Assembly: GCF_014654785.1 (NCBI RefSeq)
Contig: NZ_BNBD01000006.1
Location: forward strand, 248,001-312,000
DNA from: Streptomyces mashuensis
GTDB taxonomy: Bacteria > Actinomycetota > Actinomycetes > Streptomycetales > Streptomycetaceae
DNA length: 64,000 nucleotides
Direction of reading: 5' to 3'
Shown here: positions 52,651 through 62,041 of the stretch, one piece after another
Numbering within the stretch: position 1 is the stretch's first letter
Layout: each line of letters begins with the position of its first letter
The notes under the pieces: generated by a model
The model's input: only the letters and a program-made list of their open reading frames with translations
Databases searched by the model: none
Told to the model about the DNA's origin: nothing
Made by a program: the position numbers and the translations under genes

Positions 52651-52968
52651 CGCTCGATGACTCTCCTTGGTGTGGCCGTGGATGATGGCGTGCGACATCC
52701 GCAAGGGTCGCGACGGCGATGCCGTGTGGGGACGGCACGGTCTGCGACGGGGCGGTGTGTGCACAGCCTATCGAAGGAAGGTTCTGTGGCGACATAGGGC
52801 GCACAGGAGGCGCACGATGCGTGTCGCACCGCTACCTGTGCTTCTGCCGGTTTGCGCCCCAATGATCCGGCTCGCTGGAAGGGCCCGGCGGCCGGGCCCG
52901 GCGGTCGTCGCCACCGGGCCTGTCCGGCGTTCGGTCGTGCGGCTTTCGGTCGTGCGGCTGCGGGGCCG
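52651..52968. other. thrC-thrB intergenic region
   Basis: 318 bp without a gene. It contains a GGGCCCGG-CGG-CCGGGCCC hairpin (52881-52899), a 15-bp tandem duplication TCGGTCGTGCGGCTT (52931-52959) next to the thrC stop, and a -10-like TAGGCT reading toward thrB (52765-52770) without a clear -35. Together these suggest partial termination after thrC and an internal thrB promoter. Confidence 0.5.
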
Positions 52969-54033
<1,065 letters not shown>

Positions 54034-54107
54034 TGCTCTGGTCACTCCTGACTCGCCTGGTGCGCCGGACCGGCCCGGCCGGCCGTTCGAACTGTGGGCC
54101 AATGCTC

Positions 54108-55400
54108 TCACTCGCCCTCGACGCGCATGATGCTCGCCACGTCGCGCACCGTGTCGAGCCCGCGCAGGGCGGCCACGGTCGCCGACAGGGCGGCGTCGGG
54201 CGCGCGGTGGGTGACGACGACGAGGGAGGCCTCACCGCTCTTGCCCTGCTGGCGGACGGTGTCGATGGACACGTCGTGCTCCGCGAAGACCGTGGCGACC
54301 TGGGCGAGCACGCCCGGCTTGTCGGCCACGTCGAGGCTGATGTGGTAGCGGGTGACCACGTCGCCCATGGGGCTCACGGGCAGCTGGGCGTAGGCGGACT
54401 CGCCCGGCCCGGTGGCCTGCGCGACCTTGTTGCGGCAGACGGCGACGAGGTCGCCGAGGACGGCGGAGGCGGTCGGCGAGCCGCCGGCGCCGGGCCCGTA
54501 GAACATCAGCTGGCCGGCGGCGTCCGCCTCGACGAACACCGCGTTGTACGCCTCGCGCACGGAGGCCAGCGGGTGGCTGAGCGGGATCATCGCCGGGTGC
54601 ACGCGGGCGCTGACGGAACGGCCGTCGGCGGCGCGCTCGCAGATGGCGAGCAGCTTGATGGTGCAGCCCATCTGCTTCGCGGACGCGAAGTCCGCGGCGG
54701 TGACCTCCGTCATGCCCTCGCGATGCACGTCGTCGAGCCGCACCCGGGTGTGGAAGGCGATGCCCGCCAGGATCGCGGCCTTGGCGGCGGCGTCGAAGCC
54801 CTCGACGTCGGCGGTGGGGTCGGCCTCGGCGTAGCCGAGCGCGGTGGCCTCGTCGAGCGCCTCGGAGTAGCCGGCGCCGCTGGAGTCCATGCGGTCGAGG
54901 ATGAAGTTGGTGGTGCCGTTGACGATGCCCAGCACCCGGTTGACCTTGTCGCCGGCGAGCGACTCGCGCAGCGGCCTGATCAGCGGGATGGCGCCGGCGA
55001 CGGCGGCCTCGTAGTAGAGGTCGGTGCCGTGCTGCTCCGCGGCGGCGTGCAGCGCGGCACCGTCCTGGGCCAGCAGCGCCTTGTTGGCCGAGACGACGCT
55101 CGCGCCGTGCTCGAAGGCGGTGGTGATGAGGGTGCGGGCCGGCTCGATGCCGCCGATGACCTCGACGACGACGTCGATGTCGCCGCGTTTGACGAGGGCG
55201 GTGGCGTCGGTGGTGACGAGCCCGGCGGGCACGCCGGCGCGCACCCGGTCCGGGCGGCGCACGGCGATGCCGGCGAGCTCGACGGGGGCACCGACGCGCT
55301 GCGCGAGGTCGTCCGCGTGCGTCGTCATGATGCGCGCCACCTCTGAGCCGACCACTCCACAGCCCAGCAGCGCCACTTTCAGCGGACGCGTACGCATCAT
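54108..55400 (-). CDS. hom: Homoserine dehydrogenase
   Basis: 430 aa. The NAD(P) Rossmann motif LLGCGVVGSEV is at about 11-21, the catalytic region GGIEPA...SANKALLA and IVNGTTNFILDRM is followed by FDAAAKAAILAG, and a C-terminal ACT domain (about 350-430, SLDVADKPGVLAQVATVFAEH) suggests threonine feedback inhibition. GAGG precedes the tandem ATG ATG; the first is taken. It lies between lysA and thrC, at the branch between Lys and Thr/Met. Confidence 0.97.
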   Translation of the reverse strand: MMRTRPLKVALLGCGVVGSEVARIMTTHADDLAQRVGAPVELAGIAVRRPDRVRAGVPAGLVTTDATALVKRGDIDVVVEVIGGIEPARTLITTAFEHGASVVSANKALLAQDGAALHAAAEQHGTDLYYEAAVAGAIPLIRPLRESLAGDKVNRVLGIVNGTTNFILDRMDSSGAGYSEALDEATALGYAEADPTADVEGFDAAAKAAILAGIAFHTRVRLDDVHREGMTEVTAADFASAKQMGCTIKLLAICERAADGRSVSARVHPAMIPLSHPLASVREAYNAVFVEADAAGQLMFYGPGAGGSPTASAVLGDLVAVCRNKVAQATGPGESAYAQLPVSPMGDVVTRYHISLDVADKPGVLAQVATVFAEHDVSIDTVRQQGKSGEASLVVVTHRAPDAALSATVAALRGLDTVRDVASIMRVEGE

Positions 55401-55561
55401 CCGACCTCGATTCTCCTGCGTTTTCGGTAGGTACCAGTCTCACTCACCGGCCGCGGGATCCCGCCCCCGGGTCCAGCATCCGAGACCACCTTTGTCCGGC
55501 ATCCGTACGCCCGGAGCGTGGATTTTCCTGCGTCCCCGCACCGGGCCCCTCACCCGATCCC

Positions 55562-56953
55562 TCACCCGACGTCGAGCCGGAAGAGATCCTCCTCCGTCTC
55601 GCGCCGCACGATGACACGCGCCTGCCCGTCCCGTACGGCCACGACCGGCGGGCGCAGCGCGTGGTTGTAGTTGCTCGCCATGGACCGGCAGTAGGCGCCG
55701 GTGGCCGGGACGGCCAGCAGGTCGCCGGGGGCGGTGTCGGCGGGCAGGAAGGCGTCCTTCACGACGATGTCGCCGGACTCGCAGTGCTTGCCGACGACCC
55801 GGCTGAGCATGGGCGCGGCGGTGGAGGTGCGGGAGGCCAGGGCGACGGAGTACTGCGCGTCGTAGAGGGCCGTACGGATGTTGTCGGACATGCCGCCGTC
55901 GACGCTGACGTACGTCCGCAGGCCGGGCAGTTCCTTGACGGTGCCGACCTCGTAGAGCGTGAAGGCGGTGGGGCCGACGATGGCGCGGCCGGGCTCGACG
56001 GAGATGCGCGGCACCGCCAGGCCGGCGGCGGCGCACTCGCGGTGGACGATCTCGCGCAGCGCGGTGGCGATCTCGCGCGGCTCGCGGGGGTCGTCGTCGG
56101 AGGTGTACGCGATACCGAGGCCGCCGCCGAGGTCGATCTCGGGCAGCTCGACGCCGTGCTCGTCACGGACCTGCCGCAGCAGCCCGACGACGCGGTGGGC
56201 GGCCACCTCGAAGCCGGAGGTGTCGAAGATCTGCGAGCCGATGTGCGAGTGCACACCGAGCAGCTCCAGCCCGTCCAGCTTGAGGGCGCGCCGCACGGCC
56301 TCGGCGGCCTGCCCGCCGGCCAGCGGGATGCCGAACTTCTGGTCCTCGTGGGCGGTGGCGATGAACTCGTGGGTGTGCGCCTCGACGCCCACGGTCACCC
56401 GGATCTGCACGGGCTGCCGCTTGCCGAGCCGCTCGGCGATGTGGGCGACCCGCACGATCTCCTGGAAGGAGTCGACGACGATGCGCCCGACGCCGGCCTC
56501 GACGGCACGGGTGATCTCCTCGGTGGACTTGTTGTTGCCGTGCAGGGCGATACGAGCGGCGGGCATGCCGGCGGAAAGGGCGGTGGCGAGCTCGCCGCCG
56601 GAGCAGACGTCGAGATTCAGCCCTTCTTCGTGCAGCCAGCGCACGACGGCGCGGGAAAGAAAAGCCTTCCCGGCGTAGAAGACATCGGCATCGTCCCCGA
56701 AGGCCTCCTTCCAGGCGCGGCACCGGGCCCGGAAATCGTCCTCGTCGAGGAAGTAGGCGGGGGTGCCGAACTCCTCGGCGAGCGTCGCGACGTCGAGGCC
56801 GCCCACGGTGAGGGCGCCGCGCTCGTCACGGCCGACGGTACGGGCCCAGACGCGCGGGTCGAGGGCGTTGAGGTCGGCGGGCGGCGGGGAGTAGTGCCCC
56901 TCGGGCAGGACGTCGGCGTAACGGGGCCCGGCGGGGTGGGCGGAGCGGCTCAT
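55562..56953 (-). CDS. lysA: Diaminopimelate decarboxylase
   Basis: 463 aa fold-type III PLP enzyme for the last step of lysine synthesis. The cofactor Lys96 is in VFYAGKAFLS; the phosphate-binding GGGLGIAYT, the active-site LGVHSHIGSQI and the C-terminal CESGD/Y (HCESGDIVVKD, GAYCRSMASNYN) are present. About 28 N-terminal residues extend beyond the E. coli form, as usual in actinomycetes. It is 20 bp from nrtL and probably co-transcribed. Confidence 0.97.
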   Translation of the reverse strand: MSRSAHPAGPRYADVLPEGHYSPPPADLNALDPRVWARTVGRDERGALTVGGLDVATLAEEFGTPAYFLDEDDFRARCRAWKEAFGDDADVFYAGKAFLSRAVVRWLHEEGLNLDVCSGGELATALSAGMPAARIALHGNNKSTEEITRAVEAGVGRIVVDSFQEIVRVAHIAERLGKRQPVQIRVTVGVEAHTHEFIATAHEDQKFGIPLAGGQAAEAVRRALKLDGLELLGVHSHIGSQIFDTSGFEVAAHRVVGLLRQVRDEHGVELPEIDLGGGLGIAYTSDDDPREPREIATALREIVHRECAAAGLAVPRISVEPGRAIVGPTAFTLYEVGTVKELPGLRTYVSVDGGMSDNIRTALYDAQYSVALASRTSTAAPMLSRVVGKHCESGDIVVKDAFLPADTAPGDLLAVPATGAYCRSMASNYNHALRPPVVAVRDGQARVIVRRETEEDLFRLDVG

Positions 56954-56973
56954 GGCTCTGGTCTCCTCGGATC

Positions 56974-57789
56974 TCAGAGATGTGCGGGTGCGGTGATGCC
57001 GAGCTGGGTCAGGCCGTCGGCCAGCACCGTTCCCGTGGCCTCGGCGAGGGCCAGGCGGGCGCGGTGGACGGCCGAGGGTTTCTCGTCCCCGCGGGGCAGC
57101 ACGGCACAGCCGGCCTGCCACCGGAGGAAGGCGTCGGCGACCCGCTCCAGGTGCCGGGCGAGACGGGGGGCGGAACGGGCGGCGACGAGCCGAGGATGAT
57201 CGGCAAGCAGCGCGGTGAGGGGGTTTTCGTCCCCGGTCTCCCCCACCACGGGCAGGACCCCCACCTCCCCCCCATTCCGCACGAGGGCCCGGCACCGGGC
57301 ATGGGCGTACCGGACGAGGAAGAGCGGATTGACCTCCCTCTGGACGAGGAGGAGGTCGCGGTCGAGGCCGGGCGGGCAGAGGAGGCTCCACCGGGCGGCG
57401 TCGGCACCGAGCCGGGCGACGAGGTCGGGGTCGGGCCGGAGCTCGAAGACCGGGCCGGAGGGGACGGGGGTGGCGAGGGCCTCGGCGACGACCCGGGCGG
57501 CGGGCGAACCGGCCAGGTGGATGTTGAGGAAGCCGGGCCCGGCGACGTCGACCCGTTCGATGCCGGGCTCGGCAAGTAGCCGCCGCCGCAGCACTTCGGC
57601 AATGGCGAGCGCCGGCTGAGGACCGTCCTTGGCAAGGCTGAGGGCCACATTGGTGGCATAGTCCCCGCACCCGGGCCGGGGCGGCACCCGCACACTGACC
57701 CGCGCGGGCACGACGGCGGCGAGCTCGTCGTCCTCCACGGCGCGACGTACGGCCTCCAGGACCGTACGGGACAGATCGGCGGGGGTCAC
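56974..57789 (-). CDS. nrtL: NrtL-type ArgS-related anticodon-binding protein
   Basis: 271 aa. The N-terminal half resembles the ArgRS Add-1 domain (PGCGDYATNVALSLAK, GPGFLNIHL) and the C-terminal half a DALR anticodon-binding domain (LFLVRYAHARCRALVR, LVAARSAPRLARHLERVADAFLRW). The catalytic HIGH/KMSKS core of ArgRS is absent, so it cannot aminoacylate. NrtL is a recognised actinobacterial family of unclear role; tRNA or amino-acid binding is plausible. GTG start at 57789 with a weak Shine-Dalgarno. Its position before lysA is conserved as I recall. A tRNA-Arg gene lies 620 bp upstream. Confidence 0.85.
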   Translation of the reverse strand: MTPADLSRTVLEAVRRAVEDDELAAVVPARVSVRVPPRPGCGDYATNVALSLAKDGPQPALAIAEVLRRRLLAEPGIERVDVAGPGFLNIHLAGSPAARVVAEALATPVPSGPVFELRPDPDLVARLGADAARWSLLCPPGLDRDLLLVQREVNPLFLVRYAHARCRALVRNGGEVGVLPVVGETGDENPLTALLADHPRLVAARSAPRLARHLERVADAFLRWQAGCAVLPRGDEKPSAVHRARLALAEATGTVLADGLTQLGITAPAHL

Positions 57790-57815
57790 AGGAGCAAGCC
57801 TAGGGGAGATCACTC

Positions 57816-58244
57816 CTAGGGCCGGACGACGGTCCCCGGATCGCCGGACACGACGATCGAGGGGTGCTCGTCGGGCCGCATCAACCGCCGTACGACACGC
57901 ACCATCTCGGCGGGGTCGAAGGGCTTGGCGAGGAACGCGTCGACACCGGCGTCGCGCCCGCCGTCGAGCTCCGGCTGGGTACAGGCGCTGATGATCACGA
58001 TGGGCACCTCGCGCGTCCGCGCATCGGCACGCAGCCGGGCGGCGGTGAGCAGCCCGTCGAGCCTGGGCATGACGACATCGAGGGTCACCACGTCGGGCCG
58101 CACCCGGTGGACGATGTCCAGGCACTCGGCACCATCGGCCGCGGTCACCACCTCGAACCCCTCGAGCTCGAGATTGACCCTGATCAGCTGCCGGATGACC
58201 CTGTTGTCGTCCACAACAAGGACCCGGCCGGACGAGCCAGGCAC
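57816..58244 (-). CDS. Single-domain response regulator
   Basis: 142 aa consisting of a CheY-like receiver only. Acidic residues VVDDN at 10-14, phospho-acceptor Asp56 (VVTLDVVMP), a Ser in IVIISACTQ and a Lys in AFLAKPFDPAEM are all present, so it should be phosphorylatable. No output domain; the last 20 residues are a tail. No kinase is adjacent. GTG 58244 was chosen because upstream residues run into the tRNA region. It lies 26 bp upstream of nrtL on the same strand. Confidence 0.88.
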   Translation of the reverse strand: MPGSSGRVLVVDDNRVIRQLIRVNLELEGFEVVTAADGAECLDIVHRVRPDVVTLDVVMPRLDGLLTAARLRADARTREVPIVIISACTQPELDGGRDAGVDAFLAKPFDPAEMVRVVRRLMRPDEHPSIVVSGDPGTVVRP

Positions 58245-58411
58245 ACCCCGAGCGTAGGCGCGCCCCCGCCCCTGCGTCCGGGTTTTCCCCACTTCCACCC
58301 CCCACCGGGCAACCCCGTCCCCCCAAAGTCGATCACCCGGTCCCGGCCACCCCGGAGGAGCTGGTAATGTTCTACCCGTCGCCGCGAGCACCACAGCGAA
58401 ACGGCCGACAC

Positions 58412-58483
58412 GCCCCCGTAGCTCAGGGGATAGAGCAACGGCCTCCGGAGCCGTGTGCGCAGGTTCGAATCCTGCCGGGGGCA
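58412..58483 (+). tRNA. tRNA-Arg (anticodon CCG)
   Basis: 72 nt cloverleaf: acceptor GCCCCCG/CGGGGGC, D-arm GCTC-AGGGGATA-GAGC, anticodon stem ACGGC/GCCGT with loop CTCCGGA (anticodon CCG, reading CGG), short variable GTGCG, T-arm with GGTTCGAATCC, discriminator A. The 3' CCA is not encoded. CGG is a common Arg codon in such GC-rich DNA. No integrase or duplicated 3' end is seen nearby. Confidence 0.98.
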
Positions 58484-58534
58484 CTTCGCGGAGAACGGTC
58501 GCATCGGGCCGATGACCTGCTGAAGTGCCAGTGA

Positions 58535-58573
58535 CGAAGCCCCGGACTCAGTCCCACTGAGTCCGGGGCTTCG
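58535..58573. terminator. Bidirectional terminator after tRNA-Arg
   Basis: Perfect 17-bp stem (58535-58551 with 58557-58573) and a TCCCA loop, followed by TCGTTGT on the plus strand. It separates the tRNA from the convergent metallophosphoesterase. Confidence 0.9.
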
Positions 58574-58612
58574 TCGTTGTCGTCCGTCGCTCGTCGGCGA
58601 AGGCGGCCGGGC

Positions 58613-59368
58613 TCAGGCGACGACGTTGCGGTAGTGGCTCGTCAGCCGTCCCGTCTCGTCCAGGACGTGGAAGACGAGCGCCGGGGGCTGGTCGAGGTGG
58701 ACGTGGTCCGCCGGGTGGGCGGGGTGTTCCCAGGGGAGGCGGAGAGTGGAGGCGACACCGGGGGCGACGATCAGGGGCTTGCCGGCGAATGTGGTCGCCG
58801 CCGCGGTGTGGGCGTGTCCGCAGATGAGGGCGGCGATGTTGGGATGGTGCTCCACCAGGGCGGCGAGCCGCTCCTGGCCGAACTGCCGTAGGCCGTCGAT
58901 GTGGGGGCTGTGCAGCACGGCCGGCGGGTGATGGAAGCCGACGAGAACGGGCATGTCGCCCGGCGTCCGGGCGAGCACGTCCTCCAGCCAGAGCAGGGTG
59001 TCGTCCTCGATGAACCCCTCGTCCTTCCCCGGTATCGAGGAGTCGCACAGGGCGATGGTGAGCCCGGCCGTGCGATGGACCCGGTTGACCGGTGCCGTCG
59101 AGGCGGGTTCCCCGAGCAGGAACCGGCGGAAGGCGGTGCGCTCGTCGTGGTTTCCCGGGCAGACCAGCAACGGGTGCCGGGTCGCCAGCAGTTGGCGGGC
59201 CAGCTCGTACTCGGCCGGCAGTCCGTGGTCGGCGATGTCACCGGTCACCACCACGGCGTCGAGGTCGTAGGGAAGGGCGTTCAAGTAGTCGACGACCGCC
59301 CTCGTGCGGTCGGTGCTGCGCTGCTGTCCGTCGAGGTGGAGGTCGCTGAGGTGGGCTGTCACGATCAC
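58613..59368 (-). CDS. Calcineurin-like metallophosphoesterase (CpdA-like)
   Basis: 251 aa class III phosphodiesterase. All five metal-binding blocks are visible: DLHLD (9-13), VVTGDIADHG, CPGNHDER, VGFHHPP and ICGHAHTA. Closest in style to 3',5'-cyclic-nucleotide phosphodiesterases of the CpdA family; other phosphoesters are possible. GTG start at 59368 with a weak AGG-rich leader. No partner gene nearby. Confidence 0.88.
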   Translation of the reverse strand: MIVTAHLSDLHLDGQQRSTDRTRAVVDYLNALPYDLDAVVVTGDIADHGLPAEYELARQLLATRHPLLVCPGNHDERTAFRRFLLGEPASTAPVNRVHRTAGLTIALCDSSIPGKDEGFIEDDTLLWLEDVLARTPGDMPVLVGFHHPPAVLHSPHIDGLRQFGQERLAALVEHHPNIAALICGHAHTAAATTFAGKPLIVAPGVASTLRLPWEHPAHPADHVHLDQPPALVFHVLDETGRLTSHYRNVVA

Positions 59369-59535
59369 GGTTACGCCTGGTCCTTCCGAAGCTGGCCCGG
59401 TGCAGTGGGCGCGGTGGTAGGCGGTCGGGCCCGACTCCCCTCCATGGCTTCGGCGAGCCTATTGAGCGACTGGACCACACGTAAGATCCACTTTGCTGCC
59501 GAAGAATTGGTCCGGTCCGCGTTTCGACCTGGCTG

Positions 59536-60999
59536 TCACCGCCCGTGCAGCACCTCCGCGTCGGCCGGCCTGCGCGCGGGCTCCACCGGAGTACGGCGCC
59601 GGCCGTCGGAAGCCAGAACGGTGAACAAGGCGTCGAGGGCGACCGGGTAGGCGGATTCGGACGGGGCGGCGAAGCCGATCAGCAGGCCCTGCGGGCTGTC
59701 GGCAGGGTGGTGATGGAGTTCGGTGAGACCGCGCAGGGCGACGCCGTGGTGGGCACAACTGGCCAGGAGCTCGTCTTCGGTGCGGCCGCCGGAGGGGAGG
59801 GTGACAAGCGTGTGCAGACCGGCGGGCACTCCATGGGCGGTGAGACCGGGGTGGGCGGCTATCCGGCCTAGGAGGAGTTCGCGTCGGCGGCGATAGCGCA
59901 GGCGGGCGGCGCGGATGTGGCGGTCGTAGGCGTGAGTCGTGACCAGGTCCGCGAGGACGAGCTGGCCCAGGGTCTCGGTGTACAGGTCGGCTTGCTGCTT
60001 GGCCTGCACCATGGGTTGCACCAGGTGGGGCGGCAGGACCATCCAGGCCAGGCGAAGAGCGGGGGCGAGGGTCTTGGACGCGGTGCCGCAGTAGACGACG
60101 TGGTCGGGAGCGACACCCTGGAGGGCTCCGACGGGCTGGCGGTCGTAGCGGTACTCGCCGTCGTAGTCGTCCTCGACGATCAGACCGCCCGTGGAGCGCG
60201 CCCACGCGCACAGTGCCTGGCGGCGGCCCGGATGCAGGGGAACGCCGGTCGGGTACTGGTGCGAGGGGGTGAGGAGCACGGCTTCCGTGTGCCGGGCGAG
60301 CGCCTCGATGCGGGCACCGTGGGAGTCGACGGGCAGGGGGAGGGTGGTGATCCCGGCGCGCTGGACGACTTCGCGAAAGAGGTTGTGTCCCGGGTCCTCC
60401 ACGGCCACGGTGCCGGTGCCGCTCGCGGCCAGTACGCCGCTGAGCAGGCCCAGACCTTGGTAGTGGCCGGAGGTGACCACGATCCGGTCGGGCGTGGTGA
60501 TCACGCCGCGCGTGCGGCCCAGATAGTCGGCGAGGGCCCTGCGCAGCTCGATCCGGCCCTGCGGATCCCCTGCGCCGAAGACCTCGGGACGCGCACGGGT
60601 GAGAACACGGCGGGTGGAGGCGAGCCAGGCCCGGGTGGGGAAGGCGGTGACGTCGGGGAGCCCGGGGCGGAGGTCGTGGCGCGGAGTCGCCGGCTCGGGT
60701 GCGGGGCGCTCGGGGGCCGCCTGGGCGCGCTGCGGCACCTCGGCCACTTTGGTGCCCGACCCGGGGCGCGTGGTCAGATAGCCCTCCTCGACCAGTTGAT
60801 CGTAGGCGGCGGTGACGGTGCCCCGCGAGAGTCCGAGTTCCTGGGCCAGCCCCCGGGTGGACGGCAGGAGCGATCCGGCGGGCAGGCGTCCCTGGTGGAT
60901 CGCCTCCCGGAGCGCGGCCTCCAGGCCGGAGCGCCGCCCGCCTGCGGCGTCGAAGGAGATGTGCAGGTCGAGCCGGGAACCGGACCAGGAATTCGACAT
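59536..60999 (-). CDS. MocR-type regulator (GntR helix-turn-helix plus aminotransferase domain)
   Basis: 487 aa. Residues 10-75 are a GntR winged helix (ALREAIHQGRLPAGSLLPSTR, LGLSRGTVTAAYDQLVEEGYL). Residues 110-470 are a fold-type I aminotransferase-like domain: VTSGHYQGLGLLSG, DPGHNLFREV, DDYDGEYRYDR and the PLP Lys in CGTASKTLAPALRLAWM. MocR proteins sense PLP, amino acids or GABA-like ligands. It diverges from a methyltransferase gene rather than pdxST, so a vitamin B6 role is not implied. A 13-bp inverted repeat spans its start. Confidence 0.93.
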   Translation of the reverse strand: MSNSWSGSRLDLHISFDAAGGRRSGLEAALREAIHQGRLPAGSLLPSTRGLAQELGLSRGTVTAAYDQLVEEGYLTTRPGSGTKVAEVPQRAQAAPERPAPEPATPRHDLRPGLPDVTAFPTRAWLASTRRVLTRARPEVFGAGDPQGRIELRRALADYLGRTRGVITTPDRIVVTSGHYQGLGLLSGVLAASGTGTVAVEDPGHNLFREVVQRAGITTLPLPVDSHGARIEALARHTEAVLLTPSHQYPTGVPLHPGRRQALCAWARSTGGLIVEDDYDGEYRYDRQPVGALQGVAPDHVVYCGTASKTLAPALRLAWMVLPPHLVQPMVQAKQQADLYTETLGQLVLADLVTTHAYDRHIRAARLRYRRRRELLLGRIAAHPGLTAHGVPAGLHTLVTLPSGGRTEDELLASCAHHGVALRGLTELHHHPADSPQGLLIGFAAPSESAYPVALDALFTVLASDGRRRTPVEPARRPADAEVLHGR

Positions 61000-61025
61000 G
61001 CAACTGGATCTTATTCCTGGTCCGG
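60980..61025. promoter_or_regulatory. 13-bp inverted repeat spanning the mocR start codon
   Basis: CCGGACCAGGAAT (60980-60992) and its exact complement ATTCCTGGTCCGG (61013-61025) are separated by 20 nt that include the mocR ATG (60997-60999). The left arm encodes mocR codons 3-7. It could be an operator for MocR itself or an mRNA hairpin with the start codon in its loop. Confidence 0.7.
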
Positions 61026-61161
61026 CATCCTTCTACATTCGAGGCCGAAGCCCGGCCGCGCGGCCGGATCGGGGGAGCGCAGGCCGAGGGCCCCGGCGGA
61101 CGGACCGTCACTCCGGAAGCCTCACGTGCCGGCGGCAACGACAACAGGGAAGGACACCACC

Positions 61162-62031
61162 ATGACCGGCGGACAGCGTCTCTCCGGCCAGAACGAACCC
61201 GACCACACCGCGGTGCGCGTCGCCCTGTGGCGCGCCCTTCACGTCCAGGCCGACGCCCCGCCCCACGTGCTCGACGACGAGATCGGGCTGGAGCTCGCCG
61301 ACCCCGGGCAGGGCTGGCGTGACCGCGGCGACATGACCATGCCGGGCATCAGCGGCGTCCGCGCGTCCATCGTCGCCCGCGCCCGCTTCGTCGAGGACCT
61401 CGTCGCCGAACGCGCCGACGCCGGCCTGGCACAGTACGTGATCCTCGGTGCGGGCCTGGACACCTTCGCCCAGCGGTGCCCCGAACTCGCCTCCCGCCTC
61501 CGCGTCTTCGAGGTCGACCAGCCGGGCACGCAGGCGTGGAAGCGGCAGCGCCTGGCCGAGCTCGGCTACGGCGTCCCGGCCTGGCTGACCCTGGTTCCCG
61601 TCGACTTCGAGGCCGGCGACTCGTGGCCGGAGCGGCTGAACGCCGCCGGGTTCGACCCGCGGAAGCCGACGGTCGTCGCGTCGACCGGCGTCAGCATGTA
61701 CCTCACGCACGAAGCCAACACCGCAACGCTGCGCCAGGCCGCCGCGCTCGCACCCGGCTCCGTGTTCGCCACGACCTTCCTGCTGCCGCTCGACATGCTC
61801 GACCCGGACGAGCGGCGGGTCCAGGAATTCTCGATGCGCAACGCCGCCGCCTCGGGCACCCCGTTCATCAGCCTGTACTCGCCCGACGAGATGCGGCAGG
61901 CGGCCCTGGAGGCGGGGTTCACGAAGGCCGTGCACATATCCCCCGACGACCTGGCCGCCCGGTACTTCGCCGATCGTCACGACGGCCTGCGCCTGCCCAG
62001 GGCCGAACACATCCTCCTCGCCGAGGTGTAG
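61162..62031 (+). CDS. SAM-dependent methyltransferase (TIGR00027/LCM family)
   Basis: 289 aa class I methyltransferase. SAM-binding motif I is in YVILGAGLDTFAQRCPE, an acidic residue follows in VFEVDQPGTQAWKR, and VVASTGVSMYLT is the post-motif. The family is related to leucine carboxyl methyltransferases and contains O-methyltransferases of polyketides and mycobacterial proteins of unknown substrate. AGGGAAGGA precedes the ATG. Divergent from the MocR gene, hence possibly its target. Ends 10 bp from the convergent deacetylase gene. Confidence 0.88.
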   Translation: MTGGQRLSGQNEPDHTAVRVALWRALHVQADAPPHVLDDEIGLELADPGQGWRDRGDMTMPGISGVRASIVARARFVEDLVAERADAGLAQYVILGAGLDTFAQRCPELASRLRVFEVDQPGTQAWKRQRLAELGYGVPAWLTLVPVDFEAGDSWPERLNAAGFDPRKPTVVASTGVSMYLTHEANTATLRQAAALAPGSVFATTFLLPLDMLDPDERRVQEFSMRNAAASGTPFISLYSPDEMRQAALEAGFTKAVHISPDDLAARYFADRHDGLRLPRAEHILLAEV

Positions 62032-62041
62032 CCGGCCAAGG

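Noticed and set aside
58412..58600. tRNA-Arg as an integration site of a mobile element
   Set aside because: No repeat of the tRNA 3' end and no integrase or excisionase gene in the following 5.5 kb; a terminator follows directly.
59536..62031. PdxR-type control of vitamin B6 synthesis
   Set aside because: The regulator has the MocR architecture, but the divergent gene is a methyltransferase and no pdxS/pdxT is present.
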